Origin: Ascaphus truei
Taxonomy: Eukaryota; Chordata; Amphibia; Anura; Ascaphidae
Reading direction: 5' to 3'
Assembly (NCBI GenBank): GCA_036426205.1
Contig: CM071570.1
Location: forward strand, 6,095,301-6,159,300
Length of the DNA stretch: 64,000 bases
Below the pieces are notes generated by a model. It did not search any database. It was not told where the DNA came from and worked only from the letters and a program-made list of their open reading frames with translations. Positions 24,137-35,578 of the stretch are shown piece after piece (position 1 is the stretch's first letter; each line of letters opens with the position of its first letter). Both the position numbers and the translations under genes were made by a program.

Positions 24137-24368
24137 GGCACAGTGGGTAACACTGGCTGGTAACACTTGAGTTTGAATCAAGGGAACCTGGCACCTTGGG
24201 TAAGTCACTTTATCTCCCTGTGCCTCACATAGACTGTAAGCTCTGCGGAGCAGGGGCTGTGTGTGTAACAATCCTATGTGCTGCGCACCACGCGCAATGC
24301 TGTAATTGTGAGGCGCTTTGCGTCCTATTGGAACAAAGCGCTATATGAAATAAAGTTATTATTATTCC
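24123..24368 (+). mobile_element. tRNA-derived SINE with L2-like tail
   Basis: The head has an A-box-like TGGCACAGTGGG and, about 35 bp on, a B-box-like GAGTTTGAATC. The body ends with GACTGTAAGCTCTGCGGAGC and CAAAGCGCTATATGAAATAA, followed by ATT repeats. The tail matches the L2 3' end at 31750-31885, implying that L2 reverse transcriptase mobilises it. It is not a functional tRNA; no cloverleaf was established. Confidence 0.5.
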
Positions 24369-24618
24369 CTCCCTTTGCTTAAAGAGGAAATGAAGATTTA
24401 ATTGCAGTTTTTCACCAGCCTCGCAGCAAAAGGCGCTTTGCAGGGCACACAGAGAGAAAGGGATTGCTTGTGTCTGCGATCGTTACTGTAACCGTGCTTG
24501 TTCCATGTCACTGATATTCATTGAGAAGAAGCAGCGAGTGGCTTTCCATCCCATAGAAGTGCTAGGACTGACAGCTGTGTGATTAAATGCTTAGTGTATG
24601 ATTCTGGGAAAACGCATA

Positions 24619-25049
24619 CAGGCATACCCTGCATTAACGTACGCATATATACAGGCATACCCCGCATTAACGTACGCATATATACAGGCATACCCCGCAT
24701 TAACGTACGCATATATACAGCCATACCCCGCATTAACGTACGCAATGGGTCTAGAGCATGTATGTGAAGCGAAAATGTACTTAAAGTGAAGCACTCCCTT
24801 TTCCCCACTTATCGATGCATGTACTGTACTGCAATTGTCATATACGTGCATAACTGATGTAAATAACACATTTGTAACAGGCTCTATAGTCTCCCCGCTT
24901 GCTCACAGCTTCGGTACAGGTAGGGAGCCGGTATTGCTGTTCAGGACGTGCTGACAGGCGCATGCGTGAGCTGCTGTTTGCCTATTGGGCGATATGTCCT
25001 TACTCGCGAGTGTACTTAAAGTGAGTGTCCTTAAACCGGGGTATGCCTG
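24619..25049. mobile_element. pogo/Tigger-like MITE with amplified left terminus
   Basis: TA is followed by CAGGCATACCCTGCATTAAC at 24619. The right end CCGGGGTATGCCTG is followed by TA at 25050. TA duplications and CAGGCATACC-type ends fit Tc1/mariner-pogo elements. The first 33 bp (terminal repeat plus GTACGCATATATA) are repeated four times in tandem up to about 24750. The rest has GCATGCGTGAGC and an AGTGTACTTAAAGTGAG stretch near the right end. No transposase is encoded. Confidence 0.5.
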
Positions 25050-26214
25050 TATTCACCAGACCGGGGGTTTCCAGCTTCTCCGCACAATGTATTTGGGAGG
25101 GATTCACGGTTTGACATTTTGTAACATAGCTTGCAGCTAAAGCTGTAATTCCAGGTATATCTCCTGTTATAAATCACTGTTATCAGCCACACTGTCTGGC
25201 AGAATATAATGTGATCTATATAGGAGATTATACTGTTTGACGTATATAAAACCTACTCACCTGGAAACATAAATCAGAGGGCCATGTATATTGTGAGGGA
25301 CACTTTGCTGCATTAACATTGTAAATGTTCCTGGAGAGTTATTACCTTCTGTAGCCCTGTTTATGGAAAGCGCAGCCTCGTGCCTGGGAGTGTGCAGACT
25401 GCTGTCTGCTGATTATGCGGGCCCCAGCACGCCGGCTTATTATCCGTCTGCTCGCCAGGTTTGGGAATCCAGGACCATCACTTATGGGAAGAAAGCACAC
25501 ACGTTTCTGGTTTAGACTCTAACTCAAGGATGCTCCAAACGTGAAACAGCAGTTCTGCGTACATCTCTTTTTTTAACTCCCTAAAAGCCCTATGTTTTTC
25601 CTCTTCATACATCTTTGGTCTTCTTCCTTGGCACCTCTTTTTCAAATGATCCAACCTTCCTTAACCACGAAAAGAGGTCATTTTGTAATGTGAAACTAGG
25701 CGCAGCTGTTACTAAGGGGGGACATGGCCCTTCTCACACCAGCTTCTCCTACGTTCACACAAATGCCACCAAATTACCTAGGAAATCAAACTCCACAATC
25801 TTCTGTTCTTTGTAAGCCCATCAAGATTTAAATACAGTACATTGTATTGCTAAAAAAAGTTGCCTACATGTATATTGCTCCATAACCAATTTGCATTGGG
25901 CAAAACAGTCATTCATACATTTTTGTGCTGCCATAGAGAGATCTACTTTATTAGAATACCTAGATACATATGAGATATGCAAAGTATATTTAAATCACTC
26001 GCATCCCACACGTCTTAAAAGGATTTCCATAAGATCCATATTGATGATGACAAGTATAAGGCACCAGGGTATTGGTGTCAGGCCCAACAGGATTAGAACC
26101 CCATGCTTCTCTGGGCAGCAGCTCTAGTAGTGTGAGCAAAAGCAGCTGCTGGGTAGCACCACTGTCACAACATACTCCAGATTCTGATTTGTAAGAATCC
26201 GGAAAAGGATTTAA

Positions 26215-26310
26215 CATTCAAATCCAATGGCGGATTCCACAAATGAAAACTCACTCCGCCTTTGGATTCGTTTGTTGGTCAAACCAGTGCAGCAAATCCA
26301 CGGCTTGGAT
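26215..26310. mobile_element. Fragment of GGATTC-rich hAT-like repeat
   Basis: CCAATGGCGGATTCCAC, TTTGGATTCG and AATCCACGGCTTGGATTTTA match the style and wording of the larger copies at 30054-30420 and 38950-39420. Confidence 0.5.
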
Positions 26311-26790
26311 TTTAACATCTCTTGTAAATACTGTACACACCAAGAGCAGATTTTACACAAGCGGATTATAAATACGTGGAAATAGTGAAGATACAAGCTC
26401 TCAAGGATATAAATATCATCCACCCTGCTGCTATAATGATTTACTCTGGAACCAATTAACCTAACAACCCTGAAACATTATTTTCCAGGTTTGAGGATGG
26501 GCTGCCATGCATTTATCACCCATACAGCATTACTGCTGTGTAACTACTTAACTGCTGCAGTGCCAAATCAAGCATGCTTTCTATACACACAAACATACAT
26601 GGATAATGCATGTGTGTATTCATTGTCACATGTACACATAATGTTACTGCTCCAAAAACTATGGCCCCTTCTTTAACATGCAGTATGTTGACTTACAAAG
26701 CTGTGTTGATGCTGTGTCCTGTACAGTTATGAAAGTGAAATTATTCCTACAACAGAGGAGTGATAAGCATACAGACGGTGCATATTATGT

Positions 26791-26792
<2 letters not shown>

Positions 26793-26820
<28 letters not shown>
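26793..26820. repeat. (TTA)n microsatellite
   Basis: About nine TTA triplets followed by an AT-rich tail. Confidence 0.5.
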
Positions 26821-26825
<5 letters not shown>

Positions 26826-27190
26826 TATATGCACAGCTTGTTTGCACAATGGTAGCACTGAGAAATATAGCACTGTACTCAAACTAAATGGCAACTGGTC
26901 ACAATAAAGTTCTGAAAAAAAGACTTGCGAGGTCTCTACTAACACAACTCATTACAACCACAATCAATGAATTTAAGTGTTGTGCTAGATTTATTATAGT
27001 TTTTGTGGGAATAGTAAAAGTCCTATTTAAGTCTTTATTTAAAAGTCAGCCTCACTTAAATAATATGCATAAATACAAACCTTTTTGTCACCACATTAAG
27101 CGGGGGAAATGTGCGATTGATCCACAGTCAGGTGTAAATTGCGTCATTGTGACTCTGTGCCACTTTGCATCACATATCAAGGTTCCAGGC

Positions 27191-27367
27191 CAGGGGTGTG
27201 CAAACTTGGGGGTGCGGTGGTTACAGAGGTCCCGCTCTCAACCCCAAGGCACCATGGTAACCCGGCGTTACGTCATTTGATGCCGGAGCCGAGCAGGGGG
27301 ATTGGTGGGCGCGAGCAGGGAGGAGAGCAGGCAGCGGGGTGCAGTGGGGAAACTTTGCGCACCCCTG
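27191..27367. mobile_element. hAT MITE (14693 family)
   Basis: It starts CAGGGGTGTGCAAACTTGG and ends TTTGCGCACCCCTG. The flanks TTCCAGGC and TTCTGGGG agree at five of eight bases, a decayed duplication. The interior carries ACCATGGTAACCCGG and GCGTTACGTCATTTGATGCC. Confidence 0.5.
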
Positions 27368-27494
27368 TTCTGGGGTACAGCTCTGCCGACTTGTACCTGG
27401 GAACATTTCAGGGAGTGGTTATAGGAGCAGACATTGTAATATGTATCGCGATCTGCGCCGTATCAGGTGCGGTTCCCTTTCTCTTTGCATCAAA

Positions 27495-27960
27495 TAAAGC
27501 TCCTTTCCTCTGTTACTCGACTGCTAAAACTCTGACACAAGATCTCATAGCTCTATGCCCAGGACATACTTGAAAACGAGAGGTAACTCTCAACGTATTA
27601 CTTCCTGGTAACACATTTGATAAATAAATAATTCTCTCCCGTCTCGACTACTATCACCTCCTGCTGTCCGGCCTTCCTGCCTCTCACCTGTCTCCCCTAC
27701 AATTTATCCTAAACGCTGCTGCCAGAATCACTCTACTCTTTCCTAAATCTGTCTCAGCGTCTCCCCTGCTGAAATCCCTCTCCTGGCTTCCCATCAAATC
27801 CCGCATCTCACACACAATTCTCCTCCTCACTTTTAAAGCTTTACACTCTTCTGCCCCTCCCTACATCTCAGCCCTAATTTCTCGTTATGCACCATCCCGA
27901 CTCTTGCGTTCTGCTCAAGGATGTCTTCTCGCTACCCCTTTTGTATCTAAACCAAAGCAG
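27495..27960 (+). mobile_element. L2-type LINE ORF2 fragment, forward copy
   Basis: The + frame reads the same C-terminal LINE peptide as the copy at 30719: LLSGLPASHL, then LNAAARITLLFPKSVSASPL, SLSWLPIKSRIS, ILLLTFKALHSSAPPY. A 90-bp repeat (27541-27630, related to 10204-10320) sits between the SSVTRLLKL part and the rest. At about 27960 the fragment turns directly into an inverted copy of itself. Confidence 0.5.
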
Positions 27961-28575
27961 AATCAGGATGGTGTACAGCGAGAAATTAGGGTTGAGATGT
28001 AAGGAGGGGCAGAAGAGTGTAAAGCAGGCCTGCACAACTCCAGTCCTCGAGGGCCGCAAACGGGCCAGGTTTTCAGGATATGCAAATCAGCACAGCTGGC
28101 TCAATTAGTGGCTCAGTCATACTGAGCCACTAATTGAGCCAGCTGTGCTGAGATAGGGATATCCTAAAAACCTGGCCTGTTTGCGGCCCTCGAGGACTGG
28201 AGTTGTGCAGGCCTGGTGTAAAGCTTTAAATGTGATGAGGAGAATTGAGTGTGTGATATGGGATTTGATGGGAAGCCAGGAGAGGGATTTCAGCAGGGGA
28301 GACGTTGAGACAGATTTAGGCGAGAGTAGAGTGATTCTGGCAGCAGCGTTTAGGATAGATTGTAGGGGTGACAGGTGAGGGCAAAAAGGTCGACATTAGA
28401 AGGTTGCAGTAGTCGAGACGGGAGAGAATGAGGGCCTGTAGTAGAATGAAAGAAGAAAGGGCGTATTTTGCAACTTTACGGTTGAAACAACGACAGGTTT
28501 TAGCTACATTGTGAATGTGAGAGGAGAATGGGAGGGAGGAGTCAAATGTGACCCCAAGGCAGCGGTGTTTTTTTT
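27961..28575 (-). mobile_element. L2-type LINE fragment, inverted copy
   Basis: From 27961 the sequence is the reverse complement of the same L2 segment. AAATTAGGGTTGAGATGTAA, then GTGTAAAGCTTTAAA, GAAGCCAGGAGAGGGATTTC and GGCAGCAGCGTTTAGGATAG all match. It continues further into ORF2 than the forward copy, to about 28575. A hAT MITE is inserted at 28025-28215. Confidence 0.5.
28025..28215. mobile_element. hAT MITE, near-perfect palindrome, perfect 8-bp duplication
   Basis: CAGGCCTGCACAACTCCAG at the left is mirrored by GGAGTTGTGCAGGCCTG at the right. GTGTAAAG occurs at 28017-28024 and 28216-28223. The two halves match almost along the entire 191 bp, so this is the youngest-looking copy. It splits the inverted L2 fragment and dates after the L2 inversion. 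Confidence 0.5.
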
Positions 28576-29803
28576 TTCGTTTGCTTAGTCTGGTTCAATT
28601 TACCGTTTCCGTTGCCCCAGTTTTGCATCCAAAATACTACAATAAATACACTCCATCATTTCAATTGAACATCCAACATGGCATTTTTAGGGCATGATAA
28701 GTAGACGGAGTTGTGGCCACAGTGTGTATTTTATCAGTCTGTTTTTATAGCCAATGACCTATGCAATTATATGGGCTTTCTTTGCTTGTAAATTGCATTG
28801 AAAAACCTCGTGCGTATGATTGGAATTTGGGTTTGGCGCCCTACTCTGACCCGTCATGTTCGTCCCATTCATTTGAGTGGAGCTGAACTCTTCCCTTGCA
28901 CAGGAAGGACGTCTCCGCCGCGTAGAGGATTAAATAGGGGCCAAAGGGACAAAGAACAGGGTCAAACGAGGCCGCCACCAAAAAGGCAACTGAAACCTGT
29001 AATGAAGATGAATGGCCCTCTGGGGGCTGAGCGCGGGAGTCTGGGAAGCACGGGGAGTTAAGGTCATGCCAACAAAAAGATCATTAACAACACAAGAGCT
29101 TGATGGAAGGACAATCCCTGGGGACAACTTAGAATGTTGTACATCAGAGCAATAACATTGGGAAATGGACAAGGGTTTAACCAGTTCACAGCTAGATCCC
29201 AACCTGGCCACAGCTCTCACAATTGTAAAACACAGCTGGGGTTCGTATCGTAGTAACCCTTTCCCTGCTGGCTGCGTGATTCAACATCCACAGGCCCGAG
29301 GGGTGTCTTATTTTCAGTGACATTGGTAAATAGGGTGGGTTTTTTTTTTTTTTTTACGCTGTTGTGCAGTAAATGGTACATATTCCCTAAGGTGCCTGAT
29401 TCAGAATGTAACACTTGACTCAGTTACACAATTACACAATTTGCACTGCCCATAAATGCTTCTTCCCTTTACCTGTCTAGGAGAGGGATCCCACCTCCTC
29501 CGTCCCCTCCTCGTTTTCTGGAATCCGCCCACACAGTAATCTATAGAAGACTTTTTAACCGACCGTGGGATTATGGAAGCAGGACACTTATCAGGGTGAA
29601 AATATCACAGTGACCCCGCAATGCTACTTCTCATTTATCCGACATGTGCCATATAATTCCATATAATTCCGTATAGTGCCATATAATATTCATTAGTACG
29701 TGTGTGAAGGATTCCAGCACCTCCTGATTAAACATTGTAAATACTTTATTCAAACACCAAAAAAACATTTAAAAGACAGAGAGGATCACGTCATCCTGTA
29801 GCA

Positions 29804-30033
29804 CAGGGGGGGGGGTTCAACTCCAGTCTTCAAGCCTCCCCCCAACAGGTCAAGTTTTAAGGATGTCCCAGCTTCAGCACAGGTGGCTCAATCAGAGGCT
29901 CAGTCAAAGACTGAGCCTCTGATTGAACCACCTGTACTGAAGTGGAACTGATTGAGCCACCTGTGCTGAAACAGGGATATCCAGAAGACCTGACATGTTG
30001 GGGGGTCTTTATGAGTGGAGTTGAGTACCCCTG
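29804..30033. mobile_element. hAT MITE with duplicated block
   Basis: It runs from CAGGGGGGGGGTTCAACTCC to GTTGAGTACCCCTG, flanked by CTGTAGCA and CTCAAGCA (six of eight match). TGATTGAACCACCTGTACTG and TGATTGAGCCACCTGTGCTG lie in tandem on the right arm, as in the copy at 19751. Confidence 0.5.
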
Positions 30034-30053
30034 CTCAAGCATGCAGCTGAGTA

Positions 30054-30420
30054 GAGATGGGCAATTTTTGTTTTGACGATTTGGATCCACCACAGATCGA
30101 TCCGTGGCTTCCTTTGGCCCGTGGATTTCTGCGGATCAGTCTCAAAAAGGGCAATTCATCTTTTCCCAATTTTTTATTTTTATCAATGACCATCCAATCC
30201 AATCCGCGGATTCCGCAATCTTCTGGTGGATTTAAAAAAAAAATGCATTCTTAAAATCCACCAGCAGATGGCGGAATCCGTGGTTCGAATCGCCGAGCGG
30301 ATTGTATCCAATGGCGGTTTTGGATTCATCCGCACGGATTGAAGCTGGAACAATCCGTCCACGGGTTTTACACCGCGGAACAGATTTTGAATGCAAAGCC
30401 CGGGTAATTCCTCACCACAG
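30054..30420. mobile_element. hAT-like element with dense GGATTC/GATCCG motifs
   Basis: It starts TAGAGATGGGCAATTTTTG, a common hAT terminus. It holds more than a dozen copies of GGATT, CCGCGGATTCCG, AATCCACC and their complements. A reverse copy lies at 38950-39420 and a fragment at 26215. The right border is not fixed and no duplication is seen. Confidence 0.5.
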
Positions 30421-30718
30421 ATTCTGACCGTTTCGCCCGTCTCTGCAGCTGACTCCTCGCTTGTTTTGGGTGCGCATGCACCTTCAGCAGGATAGGTCCG
30501 TTTGGGAATGAAAGCACCAGCTTGACAAAGGTCCATGTAGGGGCTGCAACGCCTGCATGGTGTAAAATCATGTATTCAGATGTCACTGGAATACCTGTTT
30601 AATAAATGATCTATTTAACTACACTAAACACACAATGTTTAGCTTCATGCTATGAATTATTTACCGATAGCCACGTATAATGGAGTAAACAATAACACAA
30701 AAGGGCCTGTTTTTTCAA

Positions 30719-31882
30719 TGAATATGCTATTGCCCAGGTACCCCGGGGCTCTGTCCTGGGACCTCTTCTCTTTTCTCTGTACACATTCTCTCTGGGTGAC
30801 CTAACCACATCTCTTTGGTTTAAATATCACCTCTATGCTGACAACACACACATTTACTTTTCTACCCTGACCTTACACCTGCGGTACAGGCTAAAGTTTC
30901 TGAATGTCTCTCTGCGATATCATCCGGGATGGCCCTCCGCCGCCTTCAACTCAACATGTCAAAAACAGTGCTCCTCACACTTCTTCCCAAACCTGGCCCC
31001 ACTACCTCCTTCCACATTACTGTTGGAAGTTCTGTCATACACCCAGTAGCCCAAACACGCTGCCTAGGGGTCACACTTGACTCCTCTCTCACATTCAAAA
31101 CGTATCTAAAACCTGTCGCTTTTTCCTCCGCAATATCACAAAGATACGCCCTTTCCTCTATTGCTCAATTGCTAAAACTCTGACTCAGGCCCTCATTCTC
31201 TCCCGTCTCCATTTCTGCAACTACCTGCTGTCCGGCCTTCCTGCCTCTCACCTATCTCCCCTAGAATCTATCCTAAACGCTGCTGCCAGAATCACTTTAC
31301 TCTTTCCTAAATCTGTCTCAGCGTCTCCCCTGCTGAAGTCACTCTCCTGGCTTCCTATCAAATCCCGTATCTCACACACAATTCTCCTCCTCACTTTTAA
31401 AGCTTTACACTCTTCTGCCCCTCCTTACATCTCAGCCCTAATTTCTTGCTATGCACCATCCCGACTCTTGCGTTCTGCTCAAGGATGTCTTCTCTCTACC
31501 CCATTTGTATCTAAAGCCCTCTCCCGCCTTATTCCCTTCTTACTGACTGCCCCACACCTCTGGAATGCCCATCCCCTCAATACCCGACTAGCATCCTCTC
31601 TATCCACCTTAAGACACACTTGCTTAAAGAAGCATATGAGTAACACCGTGGATAATACTAGACACATGATACATAAAGCTTGGCCCCCTGCAGACGCACT
31701 TACCAGAATGCCCTCCTGCTGTCTCTGTACGTTCTCCCCACCAATTAGACTGTAAGCTCTTCGGAGCAGGGACTCCTCTTCCGAAATGTTACTTTTATGT
31801 CTGAAGCACTTATTCCCATGATCTATTTGTGTTATTTATATGATTGTCATGTGTATTACTACTGTGAAGCGCTATATAAATA
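30719..31882 (+). mobile_element. L2-type LINE, 5'-truncated (RT C-terminus and 3' UTR)
   Basis: The frame from about 30738 reads [13 protein letters not shown], a reverse-transcriptase motif, then [11 protein letters not shown], where the catalytic YADD is changed to YADN. After a frame change near 30925 it reads LGVTLDSSLTF, LNAAARITLLFPK, SLSWLPIKSRISH and APHLWNAHP, the usual C-terminal motifs of CR1/L2-type ORF2. A stop is followed by the 3' region GACTGTAAGCTCTTCGGAGC and GAAGCGCTATATAAATAAAG. Autonomous activity is excluded by truncation, frame change and the altered active site. Confidence 0.5.
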
Positions 31883-31883
31883 A

Positions 31884-31947
31884 AGACATACATACAGTAC
31901 ATACATACATACAGTACATACATACATACATACATACATACATACAT
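31884..31947. repeat. (ACAT)n tail microsatellite
   Basis: ACATACATACAGTACATAC-type repeats follow directly on the L2 3' end and probably grew from its tail. Confidence 0.5.
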
Positions 31948-32329
31948 TGCACTGTTCCCGGAGTAACAGCAGATTTTGTGTTGAAGTGTAGATGTTTTGG
32001 CATTGTAGTATATACAGTTTAATGACTGTTTCCAACAAGCTCGGCCTCCTCTCAAGCAAACAGGGACAGCTGTTTTACTCTTCCCTTTCACCTTGCAAGA
32101 GAGGCACCGGACGTGGAAAATAACTGTATTCGTGTTGTTTACGACACTCTCCAGCCTGCAGTGACACACCTGTCTGCTCCCGGTCAGGGTGTGTGGGATG
32201 TCCAGGCTGGGAAATTACACTGGGACTTCCAACATCGAACCCTCTACTGCCACAGAGACCCGTGGCACATTGGAAAGGGCCACCTTTCTGACTACTGTAC
32301 AAATACCTTTGCTATGTATGTATATCTTT

Positions 32330-32485
32330 ATGTATATAGTCCCATCCATGTACACAGCGCATCACGGCAGTAGTACACGTGACATCATAATATAACATAA
32401 TGGGAATAAGCGCCTCAGACATAAACTAACAGGAAAAGGAGTCCCTGCCCCGAAGAGCTTACAATCTAAGTGGTAAGTAGGGAGA
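32330..32485 (-). mobile_element. L2/SINE 3'-end remnant, minus strand
   Basis: CCTGCCCCGAAGAGCTTACA is the complement of the GTAAGCTCTTCGG signature of L2 tails. TATATAGTCCCATCCATGTA is the usual continuation of such remnants. Heavily decayed. Confidence 0.5.
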
Positions 32486-33450
32486 ACGTACAGAGCCGTG
32501 ATGGTGTTAAAGCAGCAGATAGCACTGTTCTTTCTCTGGCATTACTTTGTTGGACCATCTGTTAGGAGGAGGGTGGGGGAGAGGGGTGCTAATATATATC
32601 TAATTGCATATATCATGCCACTGTAGCCACGTTTGCTGTGCTCCCTTGGCCCTGTATTAAAGGCAGTGAGCTCTTCTGCTTGTCAGCGAGTTCCCCTCCA
32701 GACACTGTAACGCTGGGCATTGCGAGATGCACATTTTTCAGGCCGTTGTGTTGTAACTATCGCACACGTAAGAGGAAGGAGCTGATCATGCCACGTGCTC
32801 AGTGACTTAGAAATGACATGAACACATGTAATTACCCACTGATCTGGCTGGGATGTCCGAATTATCACTGTGCCCTGTTAACCTCTAAGGCCTTTTGTAG
32901 ATGTTTGACCTTTTTGCGCCACACAGTGACCCCTCCCACCGGCTCTCTAATAGCAGCTACCCGAGGTTAACCCCTTCACCGCCACGGCGACACATTTGCG
33001 CAGAAGCTGTGTCTTTACTCGCCGGCAGTGAAGGGGTTACGGTTGACATCTCCACGCCTTTATTTTGCCTGCCCAGCGTGGGCACCGCGTGTGCACAGCG
33101 CTGTGCGCGTGTATATGTAGGGCAGAGGGACGCAGCCGAGCGGTTTCTCGCTCATTCCCAGCGCGTGGAGTAATAGGTGTCAGTTTGGGAGCTGTGCAGC
33201 TCGGCGTGCTCCAGCTGGAAGCGTTAAGGGAACAATCTGCAGATGTTTTCATACTTTCATATTAAAAATAGAGAGTGTTTTCTCTGTTCTTTGCATGTAA
33301 CGTAGCAACAGCTTGTTCTAGGAAAATGTAAGACAGGCAGCAATTGTGTCCTGTTAACCCGAGTGCCGGGCTAGGCACGAAACATCGGTATTAGGTCGCA
33401 AAGACCAGGGACTTTCACAAGCAGCAATTTAAGCTCATGCACTTGGCGAT

Positions 33451-33770
33451 GTACAGATGTAACCAGACTTACTGTCCCAGTGACCGCGAGAAACCAAGTC
33501 TAAATCCCCGGCATTTATTTGCCTTTTGGAGGCAGCGATTGCCACTGAGCTGCGGCCGGGAGAAATGCAGTACTCTCTCATAATGCTAGGCGGCGCTAGT
33601 GTGCAAATGTGTGTCTTTAAGCTAAATGCGATGTGACCCATCCCTTATTCCCTTACTGAGTATCACAGGCGAGAATACTCAGTGCGCAGTCTCCCGGACA
33701 CGCACGCGGAGGTGCGTAATCTCGCACCTACTCGCGGCCACGGGGGACAGTAAGTCTGCTACTCTATGTA
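33451..33770. mobile_element. MITE with AGACTTACTGTCCC inverted ends
   Basis: CAGACTTACTGTCCCAGTG at 33464 and GACCGCGAG are mirrored by CTCGCGG and GGGGGACAGTAAGTCTG near 33740-33757. Outer bases (GTACAGATGTAAC and CTACTCTATGTAC) continue the symmetry. A related element is at 40391-40580. The superfamily is unknown. Confidence 0.5.
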
Positions 33771-33899
33771 CACGCTGCATTATTAGTTCCTGCGGTCAGT
33801 GCCGGACATGCCTGCTACACATGGCAAAGAGGCAGGGTGTTGGGCGGCCTTGCCCACTTGCCATACGTTGCGAACCCCGCCGGCATTTCATTAAAGCAG

Positions 33900-35480
33900 C
33901 ATTACTCGCGCCACTTTAAATAAATAAAATAAACAGCACGTGCAGCCATTGATTACCTTTAATGAAAACTAATTAGCTAAGCTGCCGATCGATCCGTTCT
34001 CCTGTGAACGATCAGCGATTACGCTGCTCTCTGAGTTCACGTAATGGCAGACACTGAATCAATCCTCAAATACAATGTAACCTTGTGCAACCCTCCCTGC
34101 CCGGCATCCTGGGGCGGCTGCATCGGTGTATGGGGTGTGTTCACATCAGATTACCTTACCTTGTCCCGGGGTGCTGGATGGGGTCGGCTGGGCGATGATG
34201 ATGAGGGGCGCAAGGAGTTTTTATAGTACAACTTCAATCTTTATTCAATGTTACCTGGCTTGGGAACACTTCATTCATATATACAATAAGGTTGAACGTT
34301 GTGGTACATTGTTCCTTCCATACAGCTATCACTCTATACATAGTTCTTCCGGGGTGCCTTCTCGTAACACTCCTGGGAGGAGCATGCACTTGTTACTGAG
34401 AGAAATACTTGTATGGGACCAGGCCTCCCTGGGTTAGCTTGTTGCGCACTATCCATGTGATCCTGCTATTTCAGGCCCCTTCTGAGATCCTGGCTTGTTC
34501 CGGGGAGATTATTATTACCCTCCATTCCCGGCGTGGCACTGCTACTTCTTCAGGGCATATAAACTCTGTGTATGGAGATCTGCTACTTGGGCTAATTCCC
34601 TGACACCCCAGAGCTGTATATAAGCAGCTCTCTGTGGCATGTCTGCATTCCCTGTCTGGGATCTGCATATATCTAGGGGGGGGGGGGGAGAGAGGGGCGC
34701 GAATCTTCTCCTTTACTAGGGTAACCTTTCCCCTGCCTCTACTCCCGAAGCCCCTGCTCTCCTCTCCTCCTGGAACTTGAACCTCTCAACCGTTCCCCCC
34801 ATCCCTCCTGTGACACGGTTCCCTGTGTCATCACAGGGTGGAGCCTATCATCTATTACTTACTATTAACTCCTTATACTACATTAGTAACCACCGCAATT
34901 TGTTACACTTATATTAATAACTAAGGTAACATTGTCTATTGTTACAGTTTGCAGCTCAGACACAGTCTCCTGCTGGGAACACTGCAACACTTTCCTGTTT
35001 GTGATCATTTGTTGCCAAAGATCTTGCACTTCTGCTGAAAGATGCTATAGCAACCTAAGGATCCTCAGTTAAAACTCATTCAAAATGTCATTAAAGCGTC
35101 AATATTACTTATTTTTATATTTAAAGTATGTGACGATGTATAATTCCACATTCTTTCCTAAACTGACCATAGTCTGGTGCTTCTGTTATTAATCTGTAAA
35201 AATCCTGATTGTGTGCCTAACGATTTGCCCGCCTTGTAACTTTGTGCTGCAGTCAGCGAAATGCTGCAGCTGCAATGTAACATTATATTACTAAGTGTAA
35301 CATATTATTGTTAAAGCTTTCAAAGTAATAGACAGTCTGCTGTTTGGAACACAGCAACAGATCTGTTTGTGATACTTTGTTGTCCAAGGGCAGAGCTCAA
35401 ACAGGTGTGTGTCAGAGCCTGTTTCAAAAGAGGAAGTGGATATGACTTTCTAAATGGTTCCTGCAGCAACCAAAGGATGA
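33900..35480. repeat. Dispersed repeat family with GATCGATC block (copy 3), split
   Basis: GCCGATCGATCCGTTCTCC near 33984 matches copy 2. After the LTR-like block at 34108-34838 the blocks GTTTGCAGCTCAGACACAG, TGTGATCATTTGTTGCCAAAG and AGAGCCTGTTTCAAAAGAGG follow, partly twice. The LTR-like block seems to have inserted into this older repeat. Confidence 0.5.
34108..34838 (-). mobile_element. Putative solo LTR, minus strand
   Basis: Read on the minus strand the block begins TGTGATGACACAGGGAACCG, contains a polyadenylation signal AATAAAGATTGAAG near 34235 and ends near an ACAAGGTAA stretch. The block at 61751-62545 has the same layout (TGTGACAG start, AATAAAG, ACAAGGTAACA end). No gag or pol frame adjoins. 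Target duplication was not established, so the call is tentative. Confidence 0.5.
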
Positions 35481-35529
35481 TCAGAACATTAAAGAAAAAT
35501 CATTAAACGTTAGAGAGATTCCAGAGCTT

Positions 35530-35578
35530 GTAACATATCAACTGCTTGTTGGTCCAATAAAAGACATCAGACTCCCCC
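35530..35578. repeat. Short repeat tail, TTGGTCCAATAAAAG
   Basis: ACATATCAACTGCTTGTTGG followed by TCCAATAAAAGACATCA matches the tail at 23900-23940 (TTGGTCCAATAAAAGGTATC). It is the 3' tail of an unidentified retroposon. Confidence 0.5.

Noticed and set aside
24123..24200. Functional tRNA gene
   Set aside because: A- and B-box words are present but I could not form a cloverleaf, and the sequence continues into an L2-like tail, which marks a SINE.
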